The position numbers were made by a program, and so were the translations under genes. A stretch of 64,000 nt of DNA, from positions 124,001-188,000 of the forward strand of contig MVBO01000011.1 of the NCBI GenBank assembly GCA_002261195.1, in the 5' to 3' direction. This stretch comes from Bifiguratus adelaidae (taxonomy: Eukaryota; Mucoromycota; Endogonomycetes; Endogonales). Below are positions 23,967-36,064 of this stretch, one piece after another; the first letter of the stretch is position 1, and every line of letters begins with the position of its first letter. The notes under the pieces are model-generated. The model saw only the letters and a list, made by a program, of their open reading frames with translations, was not told where the DNA came from and made no database searches.

Positions 23967-24103
23967 GGACGAAACAGAGAAACACCCAATACAACTTGTC
24001 AGTCGACAGAAAGGGACACTCTGCTAAGACGCTTACTTTGAAAAGCTCCCAGGAACAAGAGCAAAAAGAGACAAAGGACTACATTCACTCTTACATCCAC
24101 ACG

Positions 24104-26063
24104 TCAAGCTTGCTGCTCAGCGTAATGATCCGCTTGCTTTACGCCCTTCTTCACCTCTACCCTCCACAGGATGATGCAAGACACAATCAAACAAGCCAGG
24201 ACCCACCAGAATCCCTGGCTGATGCTACTCGTCCCACCTAAAGCAATGAAACCAACCACAAGTGGGCCCAGCCAAGCAGAGCCGACATCGGCTAACTCGA
24301 ACAAGCCAAAGAATTCGCTTTCATGACCTGTGGGCAACAATTCTGCGAATTGCGATCGAGCAAAGGAGCGTATAGGTCCTTGAAAGACACCGACTAGCAC
24401 ACCTGCGATATAGAGCTGAAGTATAGATCCTATACCCACTAGACCCCAGATTGGCATGGATCCAAAGCCGATGGATGCGATCATCAACATGAATTTCGTC
24501 GATAGCTTGAAGAATCGCTGAATGAATAGAAAGACATAGCATCCAACGACTGCGCCAGCCGGTAGGAGCGCCGCAACAATAAATAGCTGCGTTCACTCTG
24601 TTAGTGTGCATGGTAGTGTGGTGGCAACATCAACGCACCGACGTGGAGCTAGCTCCTAGCTGCTTCTTGGCATACAAGATGGATACGCTACTGACTGTGT
24701 TCACACTAAGAGCCAATTAGCTTCTTGCCAATGGCACAAGCTTCACTGACTTACCCATCACCTAACCAGAACCATGCAAACAGGAATTTGTACGTTTCAC
24801 CTAAGAATCGTGCCTTTCTAAGGGTCTGCCACGTTTTCTTCCACGAGAACACAATGGGATTCGTTCCCTTGGGTATGGCTGGGCCGGGACGTCTCTTGAG
24901 TAGCAACACTGGGATGATCGAGAAAACAAAGGTCCAGATACCACCTGCCGCAACCGCAATTTGCATGCTAAGGTAAGATGAGAAACGGTCAAAGAAGCTT
25001 TGATACACATGACGTACTTGTAAAGTGACGAACCAGCAATCATGAGGTAGACTAACCCAAGGATCAAGGTGATGATACTGCACAGGTAACCAATCACGAA
25101 ACCGTAGGCAGATATGCCATTTGAGATTTTCTCCACCACGCTTGCGTACTCTTCTTCAGGCATCTCACTGTCTCGCGCCGCGACAACCATTGGATGGTAT
25201 CGAGTCAAGATGGGCATATACGAGTACCAAAAGATGGTGGCCGTAGCGTTGAAGGTCAAGCTGTCCTTGAGCAAATTGTGTCATGTGGAGCGGCGGCGAC
25301 AGGTACTGCAGGTAACTTACGCAAAGATTTGTAAGACGGCAAGGGCATTGTAATAGACTGAATGGAATTTGTAAGTAGACACCTCGCGGTGCGCTCATTT
25401 AAGCACATACTTGGTTTCGTCACGGCCAGATAACAGATTGTACAGGCAGCCATGAGGTAAGAGAATGCAAAGAGCAAGAATTTTCGCGAGCCTAGGTGTC
25501 AATGGATGAGAAGTGATCTGCAAACGTTTTCGATCACATAGTGATTGCCACTCACGTCCATAATCAGCAATGGCCTGATGTATGAAATGACATGGTCAGC
25601 TAATTCTAGGGTTTAACGGCCAAAGCACGTACAGCAAATGAAATAAAGAATAGCAATTGCACACCGACTGCAATTGTCGAGATGTACAACGTAAAGGATG
25701 TTGTATCAATCAAGATGCCACCAAAATATGCTTTGCAAGAGTAACCCTTCACGCTCTGGTGTTGAAATGAGACCAGCGTGTCCCTCGTACTAAAATACAT
25801 ACCGTATCGCAAGGCGTCCCATCGGCATTGTATCCAGCGGCGGAGGCCATGGACTCCAATATGACGGGGAAAAGGACCCCTTTTTGCAGCGATTGAAAAC
25901 TGTCAATGGCCATGCCAACCATATACCAAGCGAACAACTCTGTCTTCGTAGCAATGGATGCATCTTCGGATAGAGCTCGTGCATCGATCGCGGTCACATG
26001 GATGCTGCTGCCCACATCTTCAGTATCCTCCACCTGAGAAACGTCGCCTTTGCTTCCACCCAT
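24104..26063 (-). CDS. ATG22: Atg22-like vacuolar MFS permease
   Basis: Atg22-family transporter; in yeast the protein exports amino acids from the vacuole after autophagy. The product begins MGGSKGDVSQVEDTED. The family hallmark TELFAWYMVGMAIDSFQSLQ precedes the first membrane segment, and LFPVILESMA follows. Later segments are FGGILIDTTSFTLYIST, FLLFAFSYLMAACTICYLA, DSLTFNATATIFWYSYMPIL (family-type luminal region), SNGISAYGFVIGYLCSIITL and a WKKTWQTLRKARFLGETYKF linker before the final helices. At least six introns. The ATG at 26063 is the first in frame. Function is by family; substrate not testable here. Confidence 0.82.
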
Positions 26064-27525
26064 GTCAGTTTGCAAGTTGGAGCAATGCAGAGGGCAACAC
26101 CTTCATATAATGGGAAGTTGCATTTCGGGCAATCCAAACCATCACACAATCAAATTGCCTTTATTTGGTAAACCTCACGCACCTGGCCAAATTCCGGGCA
26201 ACGACATTAAACCGACAAAACGCTGGTCCATGCAAGGACGCCGACGACTTCTTGGCGTGGCGGTGGTTAGCCAAGCAGGTCTCAGAGATTGGACAGGCAC
26301 AGACTACAGTTCGCCAAGATTTGTACAGAGCAGCTCAGTGTGTGATCACAGCCACATCTTTTGGAGGAGCGGGAGTTCACATCCCCTCCTGTAAGCGCGT
26401 AGGTGGACATTGGTCATTAATCAAATCAATCAAGAATCTTGCTATCATGCAGAGCAAATAACATGACCGTTCAAGCGTCAGTTACTCGGGCAATGTCATG
26501 AACGTCAGATCGACGAATTTTTATATATATGAGAGGTACCTTCTCCCTCTCAAGCATTTTCTCACTCCGATGCCAGCCAGCAAAACGCGTTGTCCGTTCT
26601 GTCACCACAAGCCACCGTTCCACTTGAGAAATTGTCCATTGCTGAACCTTGGCCATCACGTACAATAACCAATGACGAAGCAAGATGTGTGGTTTTTCCG
26701 GTGATTCTTCCGTGCCCGAATCAAGCCCGCCTGGTGCGTGCCATTCGCAGATGTGGAACAATTATTGTTCGATATAGTTACGTCGTGTATACCTGTATCC
26801 AACGGATGACAATGAAATACAGTTATTGGAACAAGGCATTACCCAACCTTCCGCGAGTAATGCATGAGTTCCGCGCCCTCAACAGAATGCTGCCTTCTTG
26901 CATGGCAAGGAGTTTGCTCTCTTTTAACATGCTATGTCGCCCACGGGCACCTAAGAATTATGACATTGTACCAATGGTCATAAAATCAATTCCTTGCTTG
27001 ATTGCGGTCTGCCGATCTAACGGGTTTGAGGCCCTCAAACGCACACGCAACGGGTTCGTGAAATCTACTGTCAACCATCATAATCACGATGAGCCAATTC
27101 CGCATCAACTCCACTCCAATATTCTTTCAAATGTCAATGTCGACAAGAAATGTCTGGGGCAAATATCGAAATATAAGCTGCCTAGTCAAGACGCTCTTCG
27201 ACGATCCTGTACGCTTCACCCTGCCGCAAAGGTCACGCTGCACCTTTTGCCATCAACTCATTCCAAATCACTCAAGAAAATGGCCACGATGGGGTAATCT
27301 GTGAAAGCCGCAATATCGCGCTCAAGCTGGATTTGGTTCAGTTCAGAATTAGAATACACCTTTTGCTTGCCAGGCGCAAGCTCCGTGATTTTCTATCGTA
27401 CGGTTCTGTTCATTTCAGCTAGCATGCACGAGAGGAGAGATGTAGATATTCGGAGGGAAAAATGTCGTATGTGGCGCATGGCAAGAGGTATGATACACTA
27501 TACTACAAGTTGGCATGATTAAATA
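26064..27525. other. 1.46-kb stretch without a recognised gene
   Basis: This lies between the ATG22 start and the RRG9 stop. A TATA box (26521-26530) precedes a short ORF at 26572 (see the separate entry). The longest frame (26590-27297, plus, 235 codons) is rich in basic residues, has no domain I recognise, and overlaps other frames, so I do not call it. No transposon ends, terminal repeats or tRNA features were seen. Confidence 0.4.
26572..26667 (+). other. Possible micro-gene with zinc-knuckle-like motif
   Basis: Short ORF MPASKTRCPFCHHKPPFHLR..., containing C-x2-C-x6-H-x3-C spacing, about 40 bases downstream of a TATATATA run at 26522-26530. It ends after 32 codons or, if a donor at 26662 is used, is extended by a few residues in a downstream exon. 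A related-looking RCTFCHQ motif occurs in an ORF ending at 27304. No known family; it could be chance. Confidence 0.2.
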
Positions 27526-28239
27526 TCATTCACTATCGCGCTGCTTTTTGTAATGCTCTGCGATGCGCTTTTTTCTGCGATGATCTTGACGCTCGATCAC
27601 ATCGGCGGTCGGCTGGAACTTTGACTTCAGCATCCTTCGGACGGACTCTTGAGAAATCCGAAACTCGTTCGCTAAATGTGGTATTGTGTACTCGTCTGGG
27701 AACTGGGATCTCCTATCAGCATCCACGCCAAGAGCCGAGCGAAAAAGAAGGTGCTTTACCTGTGCAAAGAGGAATCGGATTCGGTCCATCGTCTGCCTAG
27801 ACACCTTTTTGGGCGGATTCCATGACTGTCCTGGTCCTATCTTCTCCTTGATAGCTAGTCGATGACGTTCAGGCATACTGAGATCCCTGCGTTTTCGCCA
27901 GTATTGATCGCTGCTCTTGTTGAATAGGGGAGGGGTGACGATACTTTTGGCAGGATCGGAGGGGTTGGTTTGCACGTCTGGAAGAGTCTCGTTGTTCGTC
28001 TTGGTGTCGCGGGTCAAAGGCGCGGATGGAGGGCGATCAATGGCTGGAGCACGTATCTTTTGGTCTTTAGACGGTGGAGGAACGAGTAGCCATTCAAAAG
28101 GTTCATTAGAGGTCCATCGCTTCGATGCGAAGCAAGCGAAGCATGGCAAGGAGTTTTGCGTGCCCGGTTGAGCAAGTCGTTGCGTCATTCGTCCATCCTG
28201 CCTCGCATGCCAACTGATCCGTCGTAGGGTGTTCAACAT
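27526..28239 (-). CDS. RRG9: Rrg9/neugrin-like mitochondrial protein
   Basis: Required in yeast for mitochondrial genome maintenance and respiratory growth; related to neugrin, which acts in mitoribosome biogenesis. It opens with an Arg-rich presequence (MLNTLRRISWHARQDGR). The conserved C-terminal domain reads SWNPPKKVSRQTMDRIRFLF, then, after removal of a short intron ending in gatcccag, FPDEYTIPHLANEFRISQES and VRRMLKSKFQP, and ends in a basic tail. The intron has no in-frame stop, so unspliced RNA stays open, but the splice restores the exact LFAQ-FPDEYT family spacing. Middle region is low complexity. Confidence 0.8.
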   Translation of the reverse strand: MLNTLRRISWHARQDGRMTQRLAQPGTQNSLPCFACFASKRWTSNEPFEWLLVPPPSKDQKIRAPAIDRPPSAPLTRDTKTNNETLPDVQTNPSDPAKSIVTPPLFNKSSDQYWRKRRDLSMPERHRLAIKEKIGPGQSWNPPKKVSRQTMDRIRFLFAQVKHLLFRSALGVDADRRSQFPDEYTIPHLANEFRISQESVRRMLKSKFQPTADVIERQDHRRKKRIAEHYKKQRDSE

Positions 28240-28511
28240 TGGCGCTGAAAATTTGATGGCTCCCTGCGCGAAGGGTCGGTCGCCCTATTGTCTGCTGAAG
28301 TCAATGCTTTGCAAACATCGTCATTAGACTCTAGCAGCATTGCTTAACATGTTGAAGGCTACGGGACAAGCTTGAAGAGGTGTAGCTGTATTGTCTACGC
28401 TTTATACAATGTAAAGGAGGAGAGACATGCTGGGAACGATATAGATCCACCAAAGCAAATGATTGGGCAATCTTGCATCAAGGATGGATGAGTGGCAAGG
28501 CACGGCCTCGC

Positions 28512-28874
28512 TTATTTCTTGCCAGACTTTTTGATACCTCCAGAGACTATGATATACAAGCGATTTAGCAAGAAGTGTTCTTGCACGCTTTTCAAACAGT
28601 AAACACTTACCGAGAGGTCCCTTCCCAGCAGCCTTGGCTTGCATCTCCTTCATCTTCTTGGCCTCTTCTTGTTGCTTCTTCTTAAATGCCAAGTCCTCCT
28701 ATGCCTCCAGTAAGCCGGTGTGGTCATCAATCTATCTCTTCACATTTACCTCGTCGAGATCTTGCTTTCCCTTCTTGGGTGCTTTCAAAGGTTTCAGCTT
28801 GCCACCTGACCTCAAGTGTCAATAATATGTAAACCAATCATTCGTGCAAGTCACTCACCTTGACGTCCAGACAT
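28512..28874 (-). CDS. TMA7: Translation machinery-associated protein 7
   Basis: A tiny ribosome-associated protein of about 65 residues. Exons rebuilt from the minus strand read MSGRQ, GGKLKPLKAPKKGKQDLDE, then LAFKKKQQEEAKKMKEMQAK, GKGPLG and GGIKKSGKK-stop, an excellent match to the family over its whole length. Three short introns split this small coding sequence. The start codon at 28874 faces the GAA1 start at 28950, only 75 bp away, so the pair shares one promoter. Confidence 0.9.
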
Positions 28875-28949
28875 GTCTTGCTGAAGAAAAACAGCTCAAG
28901 CCAAAGCCAATTTCGTATATAAAGTACGAATTTGCTCCCTCACACTTCC
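28875..28949. promoter_or_regulatory. 75-bp bidirectional promoter, TMA7/GAA1
   Basis: The whole gap between two divergent ATGs. It contains one TATATAAAG at 28916-28924, 26 bases before the GAA1 ATG and about 42 bases before the TMA7 ATG. Both leaders must be extremely short, or the transcripts must begin inside the neighbouring gene. Confidence 0.6.
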
Positions 28950-31476
28950 ATGTCGCTATTGGGTGGGCTCAAGGAGAGACTGGTCAAACAGCAGCCATTA
29001 GGGGTCCGACTGGAACGCTCAAGGCGCGTCAAGGAGCTGCTGAGGAAATATGTACCTGCCCTGAGCGCTGCGCTGTGGTTCGCTGGTTTCGGCATTCTAG
29101 GAGGATTGGCCCTCGATCGGTATAATAGAGGGACGTATATCAGTGAAAACGCGCTCTTGCCTGCTCAGGTATGCATCTGGCTCATGGGTTTATGGTTGTA
29201 TGCGTGCTTAAACTTGACTTATCCTCTTCTGCATGCGCAGGCCAACATTTATTACGGATTTAACGATGTGCAATATGCTGAAGCTATGCGAAACGCGTTG
29301 ATCGATGTACACACCGAGAGCACTGACGGGTAGGTTCTACCGCACTTGGGAGTGCATCTCCTGACAGCGACCTATGTTTCCTATAATCACAGACGAGCAG
29401 AGTATTTGCGAAAGGAATTTGCCTCGATAGGCCTTGAGGCTGTCAAATTGCCCTTCAATGATACCGTTTACGACCAATGGGGATATACGCATCAGCAGAA
29501 GGTAAATACCACGCTTTGCTGGTCATGGAGGCATATCATTGAGTAGTCATAGCGTCATAATACATACGGCATATTAAAGGCCACGCGATCGGATGGGACA
29601 GAGGCATTGGTACTTTGCGCGCCATGGAAATCGCGGACTGGAGAAGGTATACGTGAACGATTTGCATTGCTTATTTAGCGTCCATATTGACGTCCATACG
29701 CTCTAGATAATACCAATGGAATAGCTGCACTGTTATCGATAGCGCGCATGTTCAAACGTAAGACAAGGCTCCATATCATGATATTCCTGTTCTTGATCTG
29801 ACTGCGCTATTGCACTCAGGATATACCTATTGGTCCAAGGATGTCATTTTCCTTGTAACCGAAGGCGGAGATACAGGCATGACTTCCTGGCTACAAAGTT
29901 ATCACGGAGAAAAATGTAAGCTGCTGGGAGGCATTCTGGTTGCCAGCTAACGCCGCATTAGCAAACTCTTTGCGAACCATGACCATGCCGCGATCAGGTG
30001 CATTGCAAGCTGCTGTAGTCATGGATTTTCCCGGAGTGAACGAATATGAATGTCTCGGCATCTACTTTGGTAAGTTGGACAAACCTTTGTTGTATAGGCT
30101 CATACAGGCTTTATAGAGGGTCCCAACGGCCAGCTACCCAACCTTGACCTCATTAATACAGTCAGTCGAGTTGCAAGAATCACTGCGCAGATACCGGTCG
30201 TCCTCCACAACTGCACATCAACAGATGCGCAAAGCCCTTTCGAGAAGTATATCAAATCAATCAAGCATGTACTGGATAGCGCGAGATACCAAGCAAGTGG
30301 TACAGGAAGTGGTGAACACGGCATATTCATGAAGTAAGACTGGAGCGGTCAATTCAAATTCGGCATCTGATTCTCGATAGGTACCACGTTGACGCCATCA
30401 CTATTCATGGGATACCGGCGGAACCAGGATACCAGCGGTCCTTTGGATACTATCGCATTGGAGCGTAAGTGACGATATTCACTCGCTTTCCTGCTGCTCA
30501 AAGCATATTAGCTTGATTGAGTCTACATTTCGGTCGCTCAATAACCTTCTGGAACACTTTCATCAATCCTTCTTTTTCTACTACCTCGTGGCCCCAGAGC
30601 GATTTGTGTCCATTGGCATGTACATGCCGGCGATGATTACTTTTGTTGCGGCATTCCTATTCAATGCCTTGCTACTATGGTTCACCCCAGACACGGAAAC
30701 AGCTGACAAAGAACCAGCCACCGCAGCAGCGCAAGAGTCGAGCTCAAAGACCTCAACCAAGGATGCGGTTACTGTAGCAGAAGCGGGTCCCGCGGTCAAG
30801 GCACCACTGGCATATTCGACGCAACACCGCGACCTCGTGACTCCTTTTACCGTTCTTGGTTTCAGTTTCTGCGGTGCCATTTTGACCTATCTTGTAATCG
30901 AGGCACCTTTAGGTGATGCTAGATACCATAGTGCGGTAGGATATAGACAGATCCAGCTCGATACAAGTCTTATGATCTGGTGCTTTTCTGTAGGTTTTGG
31001 TCGTCAAATTCTTTTGCGCAATCGTCATCAACGTCGTCGCCATTTTTCTCAACATCTACACCGTCGCCAAGTCCTCCAACTTGTCATCCACCTGGCGGAC
31101 CCTTAAATCACTCTGTCTAGCCCAAGCATCGATAGCCATTGCAGCCATTTCATTGGTCAATTTCAGTCAAGGCATCTTGTTTGCTCTCGTCGCCAGTCTA
31201 CCCGTTCTCTTGATCATGCCAACCCAATCCACTGGCTCACAGCTGGTGCAATATCTGACTCTTGCAGCGTTTCATCCTGCTGGCATGTTTGGTCTTTTAT
31301 TCGCCTTGAAAGGTCATGCAGCAGTGCAGTTGCTTCGTGATCTCATCATCAGCGAGCACGTTTTGGGCAATTGGCTTGGTGCCATTATCATGCTTGTATA
31401 TCAACCTATTGTGCTTGCCATTTGGGGTGTTGTTGGCGCCACAGAAAGCTGGCAAAAAACCTTTTCCTCAGTGTAA
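28950..31476 (+). CDS. GAA1: GPI transamidase subunit Gaa1
   Basis: ER-membrane subunit of the complex that attaches GPI anchors to proteins. It starts MSLLGGLKERLVKQ, then one membrane segment (YVPALSAALWFAGFGILGGL) and the luminal domain landmarks NALLPAQ, YLRKEFASIGLEAV, DGTEALVLCAPW and AALLSIARMFK. After these come YWSKDVIFLVTEGG, VVMDFPGVNEYECLGIYFEG, GPNGQLPNLDLINTVSRV and AITIHGIPAE. The C-terminal half has several membrane helices up to 31476. About ten introns. The luminal peptidase-like (M28-type) fold is known from the family. The frame is intact throughout. Confidence 0.9.
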
Positions 31477-31645
31477 TATAATGGAATCGTTAGTCCTCAT
31501 CCTGTGCGTACTTGTTCTTTCCAAAGCTTCTGTGTCTCCCACAGTCGCTTCTGCTTCCATCCATCGATCCAAGCCAGCAATTTCATCCCTCGCCAATTTC
31601 TACGCGTCAATTCAAGTGGGAGACGCTTGTTCGAGCAGGAAGGAC

Positions 31646-32469
31646 ATGACGGCTGCGACGCCCATAAGGGATGTCATCAAGAACATTCTCACAGAGTATT
31701 CAACGCTGCTCGGTCGTCTTTTTGAAAGCTTGTCTCATGAGCTGGATGGACGGACAGTGATAGCGAGCGAGAAACCAGCGCACATCATGGCTCAAATCAT
31801 CAAGTTGGAGGCTCGACTGCGCGATGCCGTCGTTGAGCGTAAGTCTTGCACTTTCAACATCGTTGATTGACATTGCGGTAGTGGAGGAACATCAAGCGCT
31901 GCAAGCAAAGATTGACGCCGTTCGAACGGAGATGCAAGATCAAGACGCGTACACGAGAAAGTTGGCCGGTGCGCTATATGAAAACAAGGTATCGATGGAG
32001 GAGTCGCTTTCAGCACTAGAAGGCGAGTCCAAGGCGTTGCAGTCAGGTCAACAAGGTCAGTTACAGATGGATGAAAAATGAGAGCTAACCGCGCTGCAGC
32101 CAATGTCGCCTTCACAGACGTGCTCTCATATGCTTCAAAGCTGTCGAAGTACTCGTCAGCTCCACCCAATTTCGATCCCAACAACCCTCAACTTGCGCTT
32201 GCATTCGAGAAGCCGTATCCAGACGAGGACAGGATACGGCAAGGCATGTTGTACCGGCAATACATGACTTCGCAAGAAGCCAGTGCTATGTTAGGTGAGT
32301 TCCAGTGTTTAGAGCGTCAGCATCGCTCACATGTATCCTAGATGAGTCTTCCGAGAGCGAATCAGAAGCCAGCGATACGTTGGAAAATATCATGCACGGA
32401 ACGGAACCCTCGGCTGAGGCTAACCAAGCACTATTCGACCTTGATCTAAATCCAGATCTGGACATGTAA
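31646..32469 (+). CDS. MED4: Mediator complex subunit 4
   Basis: Middle-module subunit of the Mediator coactivator of RNA polymerase II. It starts MTAATPIRDVIKNILTEYST, with a coiled-coil stretch (EEHQALQAKIDAVRTEMQDQ) and the conserved core VLSYASKLSKYSSAPPNFDP followed by PYPDEDRIRQGMLYRQYM. An acidic C-terminal tail ends DLDLNPDLDM. Three introns. An upstream in-frame ATG at 31481 lies only 5 bp beyond the GAA1 stop and was rejected as start because the family begins at the helical segment. It is convergent with ORC4, with only 34 bp between stops. Confidence 0.85.
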
Positions 32470-32503
32470 CGGACTTCTATTGTACATATATACATACACG
32501 TCA

Positions 32504-34294
32504 TCACTGCGACCCCCAGTTCCGCACCATCGTTGGGCAATCACGGTATTTGAGTACAGCGTCGGTGATTTGCGAGGGATCCAACATGATCTTCATCATG
32601 CGATACTCTTTCGGACACCGCACAACATTCTCCACCGGTCGGATGAGCTCAAAGGACTGGAGGTGCTCGAACGCCTGTAGATACATGATCCATGAGCAAG
32701 GAGCAACTCGCTTTACCTTCAAAGGATGGACTGACCTTCAATGCGACGGCCTTTTTGTACAATTTCATACCCACACCTTGTCCGCGAATCAGCGCTTGTT
32801 CCAAAAACGTCTTGTATTCATCGTAGATCATCTCGAAATTAAAGGTGATGATGTCTTGCTCAATGAGCTTCTTCATAGCTATGATGAGACAGAGCTCCAG
32901 CAGCGACACACCTAACGACGCATAAGCATATACGTAGCGATGTTGATGTTTATCCTTACCTTTCAAGAGTTCTGTCTTTGGATCAGAGCGCTGTTGTAGA
33001 CTAGACACATAAAAGTCGTCGACGGTCAAGAAAGGTCGTGCGTTGCTCAATTTTGATATGGGAAGGTACTATTAGAACCGTCATCAACTAAGGCTTTCCT
33101 TGAGCTCCCAGTTTCGTACTCACGCAGATGCGGTAAAATTGCCGGATATCTTTGGTCAGGTCGAATATTCGACGCAACATTGTGATAAAGGTCTCATGGT
33201 CAAACATTTGCTATTACAATCGTCAGTCTACATGTTTACGGTTTACGAAGAGAGACTCACGTTTACGTGCTCATTGAATTTTGACCGGTAGGTGTCATGT
33301 GTTATGGCTGGGAGTTCGGGAAGTAGGAGGGATTGTTTGGCGAGGGTTGAGAAATCGAGGAATGACATTGTAGGGTAAACGTACACGACTCGATGAGAAA
33401 ATCGCGATTTAACCCGTTTCTCCAACATGTCCATGGTGTCCTACAATGTTGAAATGAGAACATGCTGCCATCTGGCCATGAAACCCTACCAATCGACACG
33501 TCATGCCCACGACCGCTATTGGGTTTTGATTACTCTGCGCAATGTCGAAAAGGTTGTAGAGCAATGCTTGTTTGGAATGTTCGGCGAACAAATCAAACTC
33601 ATCGAGGATCATAATGATCGGCAGGCTTTCCTTGGAGCCGACCTTCAGGGCGTTCAACAAGAAATGCAAGGCCTCGGCAAAAGATGTCTAGCCATGTATC
33701 GTGTTACTTGCCAGGTTTGCTCTCTTCTGCCCACTTACACTTTGCCGCTGCTGCATCTCCTGATCCAACTTGAGCTGCCGACTAATCTCTTTCAAAGCTT
33801 GCCGATCGTCTGTCTGCGCAAGGCCATTCAGTTGGATGACGATGAACTCTTTGTGCTTTTCACCGGCCGTATCTCTCTTTGAAAGTCCATCCAATGCCTT
33901 TTGAACAATCTGCAGCGAGCTTGTCAACAGAGAGCTTCCTAGACAGCCATTTCCTCAACTTGCCGTGGTCTTTCCCGATCCTCTGTTGCCGATCAGCAAC
34001 AAAGAGTTGCTCTCGCCTCGGTCGATGGTGCGTTGCAAGAGATCATGGACCGTCCTAGAAAGCAATTCAGTCGTTCAACACGTAAAGCTTAGACTATTAC
34101 TCACGCATACTGAGTTTGGAGACCCACAAGATCATTAGGCAGTATGGCCTCGCCTACCCGTTGCAACAAGTGCTTTTTGACCAAACGGACATCCGAGGCG
34201 ATATCATCGGGCAGCTAGCAGAGTGCATCAGCCAAGATTTCCGCGAAAAGGGTGTTGTGGGAGCAGATCGGCTTACTTGTGCTATCGCCGGCAT
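32504..34294 (-). CDS. ORC4: Origin recognition complex subunit 4
   Basis: AAA+ ATPase of the complex that marks replication origins. The first exon encodes only MPAIAQ (34294 back to a gtaagc donor), and the next gives [20 protein letters not shown]. Walker A is [12 protein letters not shown]; Walker B and the following helix are [20 protein letters not shown], an ORC4 signature; then [10 protein letters not shown] (sensor region). The winged-helix end contains [15 protein letters not shown]-like sequence and closes with [14 protein letters not shown] at 32504. About eight introns. The frame is intact. Confidence 0.88.
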
Positions 34295-34609
34295 GTCGCG
34301 TTGCCGTCGCGTCTAATATTCAATGCGTGTTTATGAAACTGAAATTCTATTGTTCTCGGTTCTTGCGTCTTCGCTAAAACACGAGGATGAAGGCTCGATG
34401 CTTTGAATCGTCTTCAATGTGTCCACAACACTCCATTGGGGCATCGAACAAGTCTACGCGTCGCATATTTTAGAGTGAGGCCAATACATCAAAGTAGCCT
34501 TAAACAGGGTCCACATTGGAAGTGGCGCCAACCACTGGAACAATACAATCCTTTCAATGTCACAAGTTTCATGCTTTACACTTTATTTGGGTTGGCTGAT
34601 AAAGAAGAG
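34295..34609. other. Intergenic region, no gene seen
   Basis: This lies between the ORC4 start and the polygalacturonase stop. A plus-strand frame at 34403-34699 has no recognisable content. It presumably holds the ORC4 promoter and the GH28 3' untranslated region. Confidence 0.4.
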
Positions 34610-36064
34610 CTATGCTGCAGAGGCCGTACAATTGACATGGAGACTGGTGGTATCCACATTCTTACATTGACTTTGGCCAGCGCCATACTTGGCAGGTGAT
34701 GCAACATCAATGTTATCGGCCTGCAGATTCGTGCACAAATTGGGAGCGGAGCAGACAATGGACGTGGTGATATTCTTGTATTTGCCACTCGTGGTACCCG
34801 AAAAGTTCTCAAATAGAACGTCTTGGATGAGCATTCGACTGGGATGTTCGGCGCAAAAGGTCAAGTTACTCTGACCATAGCACTGAGTGACCTGGATGGC
34901 ATAATCGACATTATTGACCGTCATGCCTGCGTACCAGAGAATAAGTATCGACTTGCGACAGGCATGTCTAACTTACCATCGTATGTAATGTTTCTTACAA
35001 TACCTGCACCGTCACCGCCATTGTAATTGGCACTTGTACCAGCGGCCGTCCCCGTCCAAACTTGATAGCCAATCGTTAGCGAGGATACACACATCAAGGT
35101 CCTACGTACCTTTGATACGAGCCCCGTTTTGAGCATTACTCATACTAATGTTTGAGACGTAAACATTTTCGACTATATCGATCTCATTCTCGTATTGACC
35201 GAGGGAACCGACCGATATACCGTGGGAACCGTTGCATGCCAAGTTGCTCACAATGATGTGCGTCGAGTTGGGCTTGAAGGACACGCAATCATCTCCATTG
35301 TTGATGACACTGTTGGAAAAAACGATATTATCTGAACGATAAATGTCAATACCATCCGTATTCTTCGCTACATTGCTACTGAGCGAAACAGCATTCATGT
35401 GCAGGTTGTCGTAGATGAAGTTGGAGGAGTTGATGAGCAGATTGAACCACGAAGGACCATCGCTCAGCTTAATGTTGGACACTGAGCCTCCTCGAGCTCC
35501 ATAAATGACCAGCAAAATAGGGCGTAAGAGAGTAGCATTTGAAGCAAAGGCATCGTAAAAGGTTTGTCCTTCGCCCGAGATTTCGCCACCGCCATAGATA
35601 TTCACATTGTTGCCGCCAATGAGCCAATAACTGGTCTGATTCTGATAGGGAATAAAGAAGCCAGCATTCTGCCAATACTGGACGTCATTGTTCCACGTAA
35701 TTTTGCCGCTGAGAACCAGATCGACATCCTCCAGAAACGTCAAATCGGCAGGACTGGCTGCATAATATTCTTCGTCCAAAATAACACGGCCGCCATGATT
35801 GCATTTACGAGCGGCCTCGATAATGTTGGGTATGTCATCCAAACCCGGACCTCTGGCCTTGACTTTGCATTGTTTGCGATAGGGACTGTGAGGTGGTTTG
35901 TGGCGGTCTGTGGATGGAACAGCCCAGGCTGGAACTGTTGGAATCTTGGGCCACGCGGCAGGAACCGATGGCGCGGGATAGAAAGGTAATGTCGTAAAAT
36001 CCGCGCTGGCGCAGAGTGATAAAGTACTCACAAGGACGGAGATGATGGACTTGACGTGCACCAT
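34610..36064 (-). CDS. Secreted exo-polygalacturonase (GH28)
   Basis: Removes galacturonic acid from pectin outside the cell. The signal peptide is MVHVKSIISVLVSTLSLCAS; the ATG at 36064 is the first in frame. The right-handed beta-helix motifs are all present: NTDGID, the catalytic pair in NNGDDCVSFKP, GSHGISVGSLG with the conserved His, and ARIK. The GH28 Asp/His/Arg/Lys set is therefore complete. Two introns near the 3' end (one starting just after ARIK) join VWTGTAAGTSANYNGGDGAG and MTVNNVDYAIQVTQCYG. It ends with a Cys-containing tail. The wording of the strand segments (SDGPSWFNLLINSSNFIYDN) fits exo-acting members. It heads away from the sugar transporter. Confidence 0.88.

Noticed and set aside
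26590-27297. 235-codon ORF on the plus strand as a protein-coding gene
   Set aside because: It has no recognisable domain, overlaps other open frames, and has a composition like unconstrained sequence.
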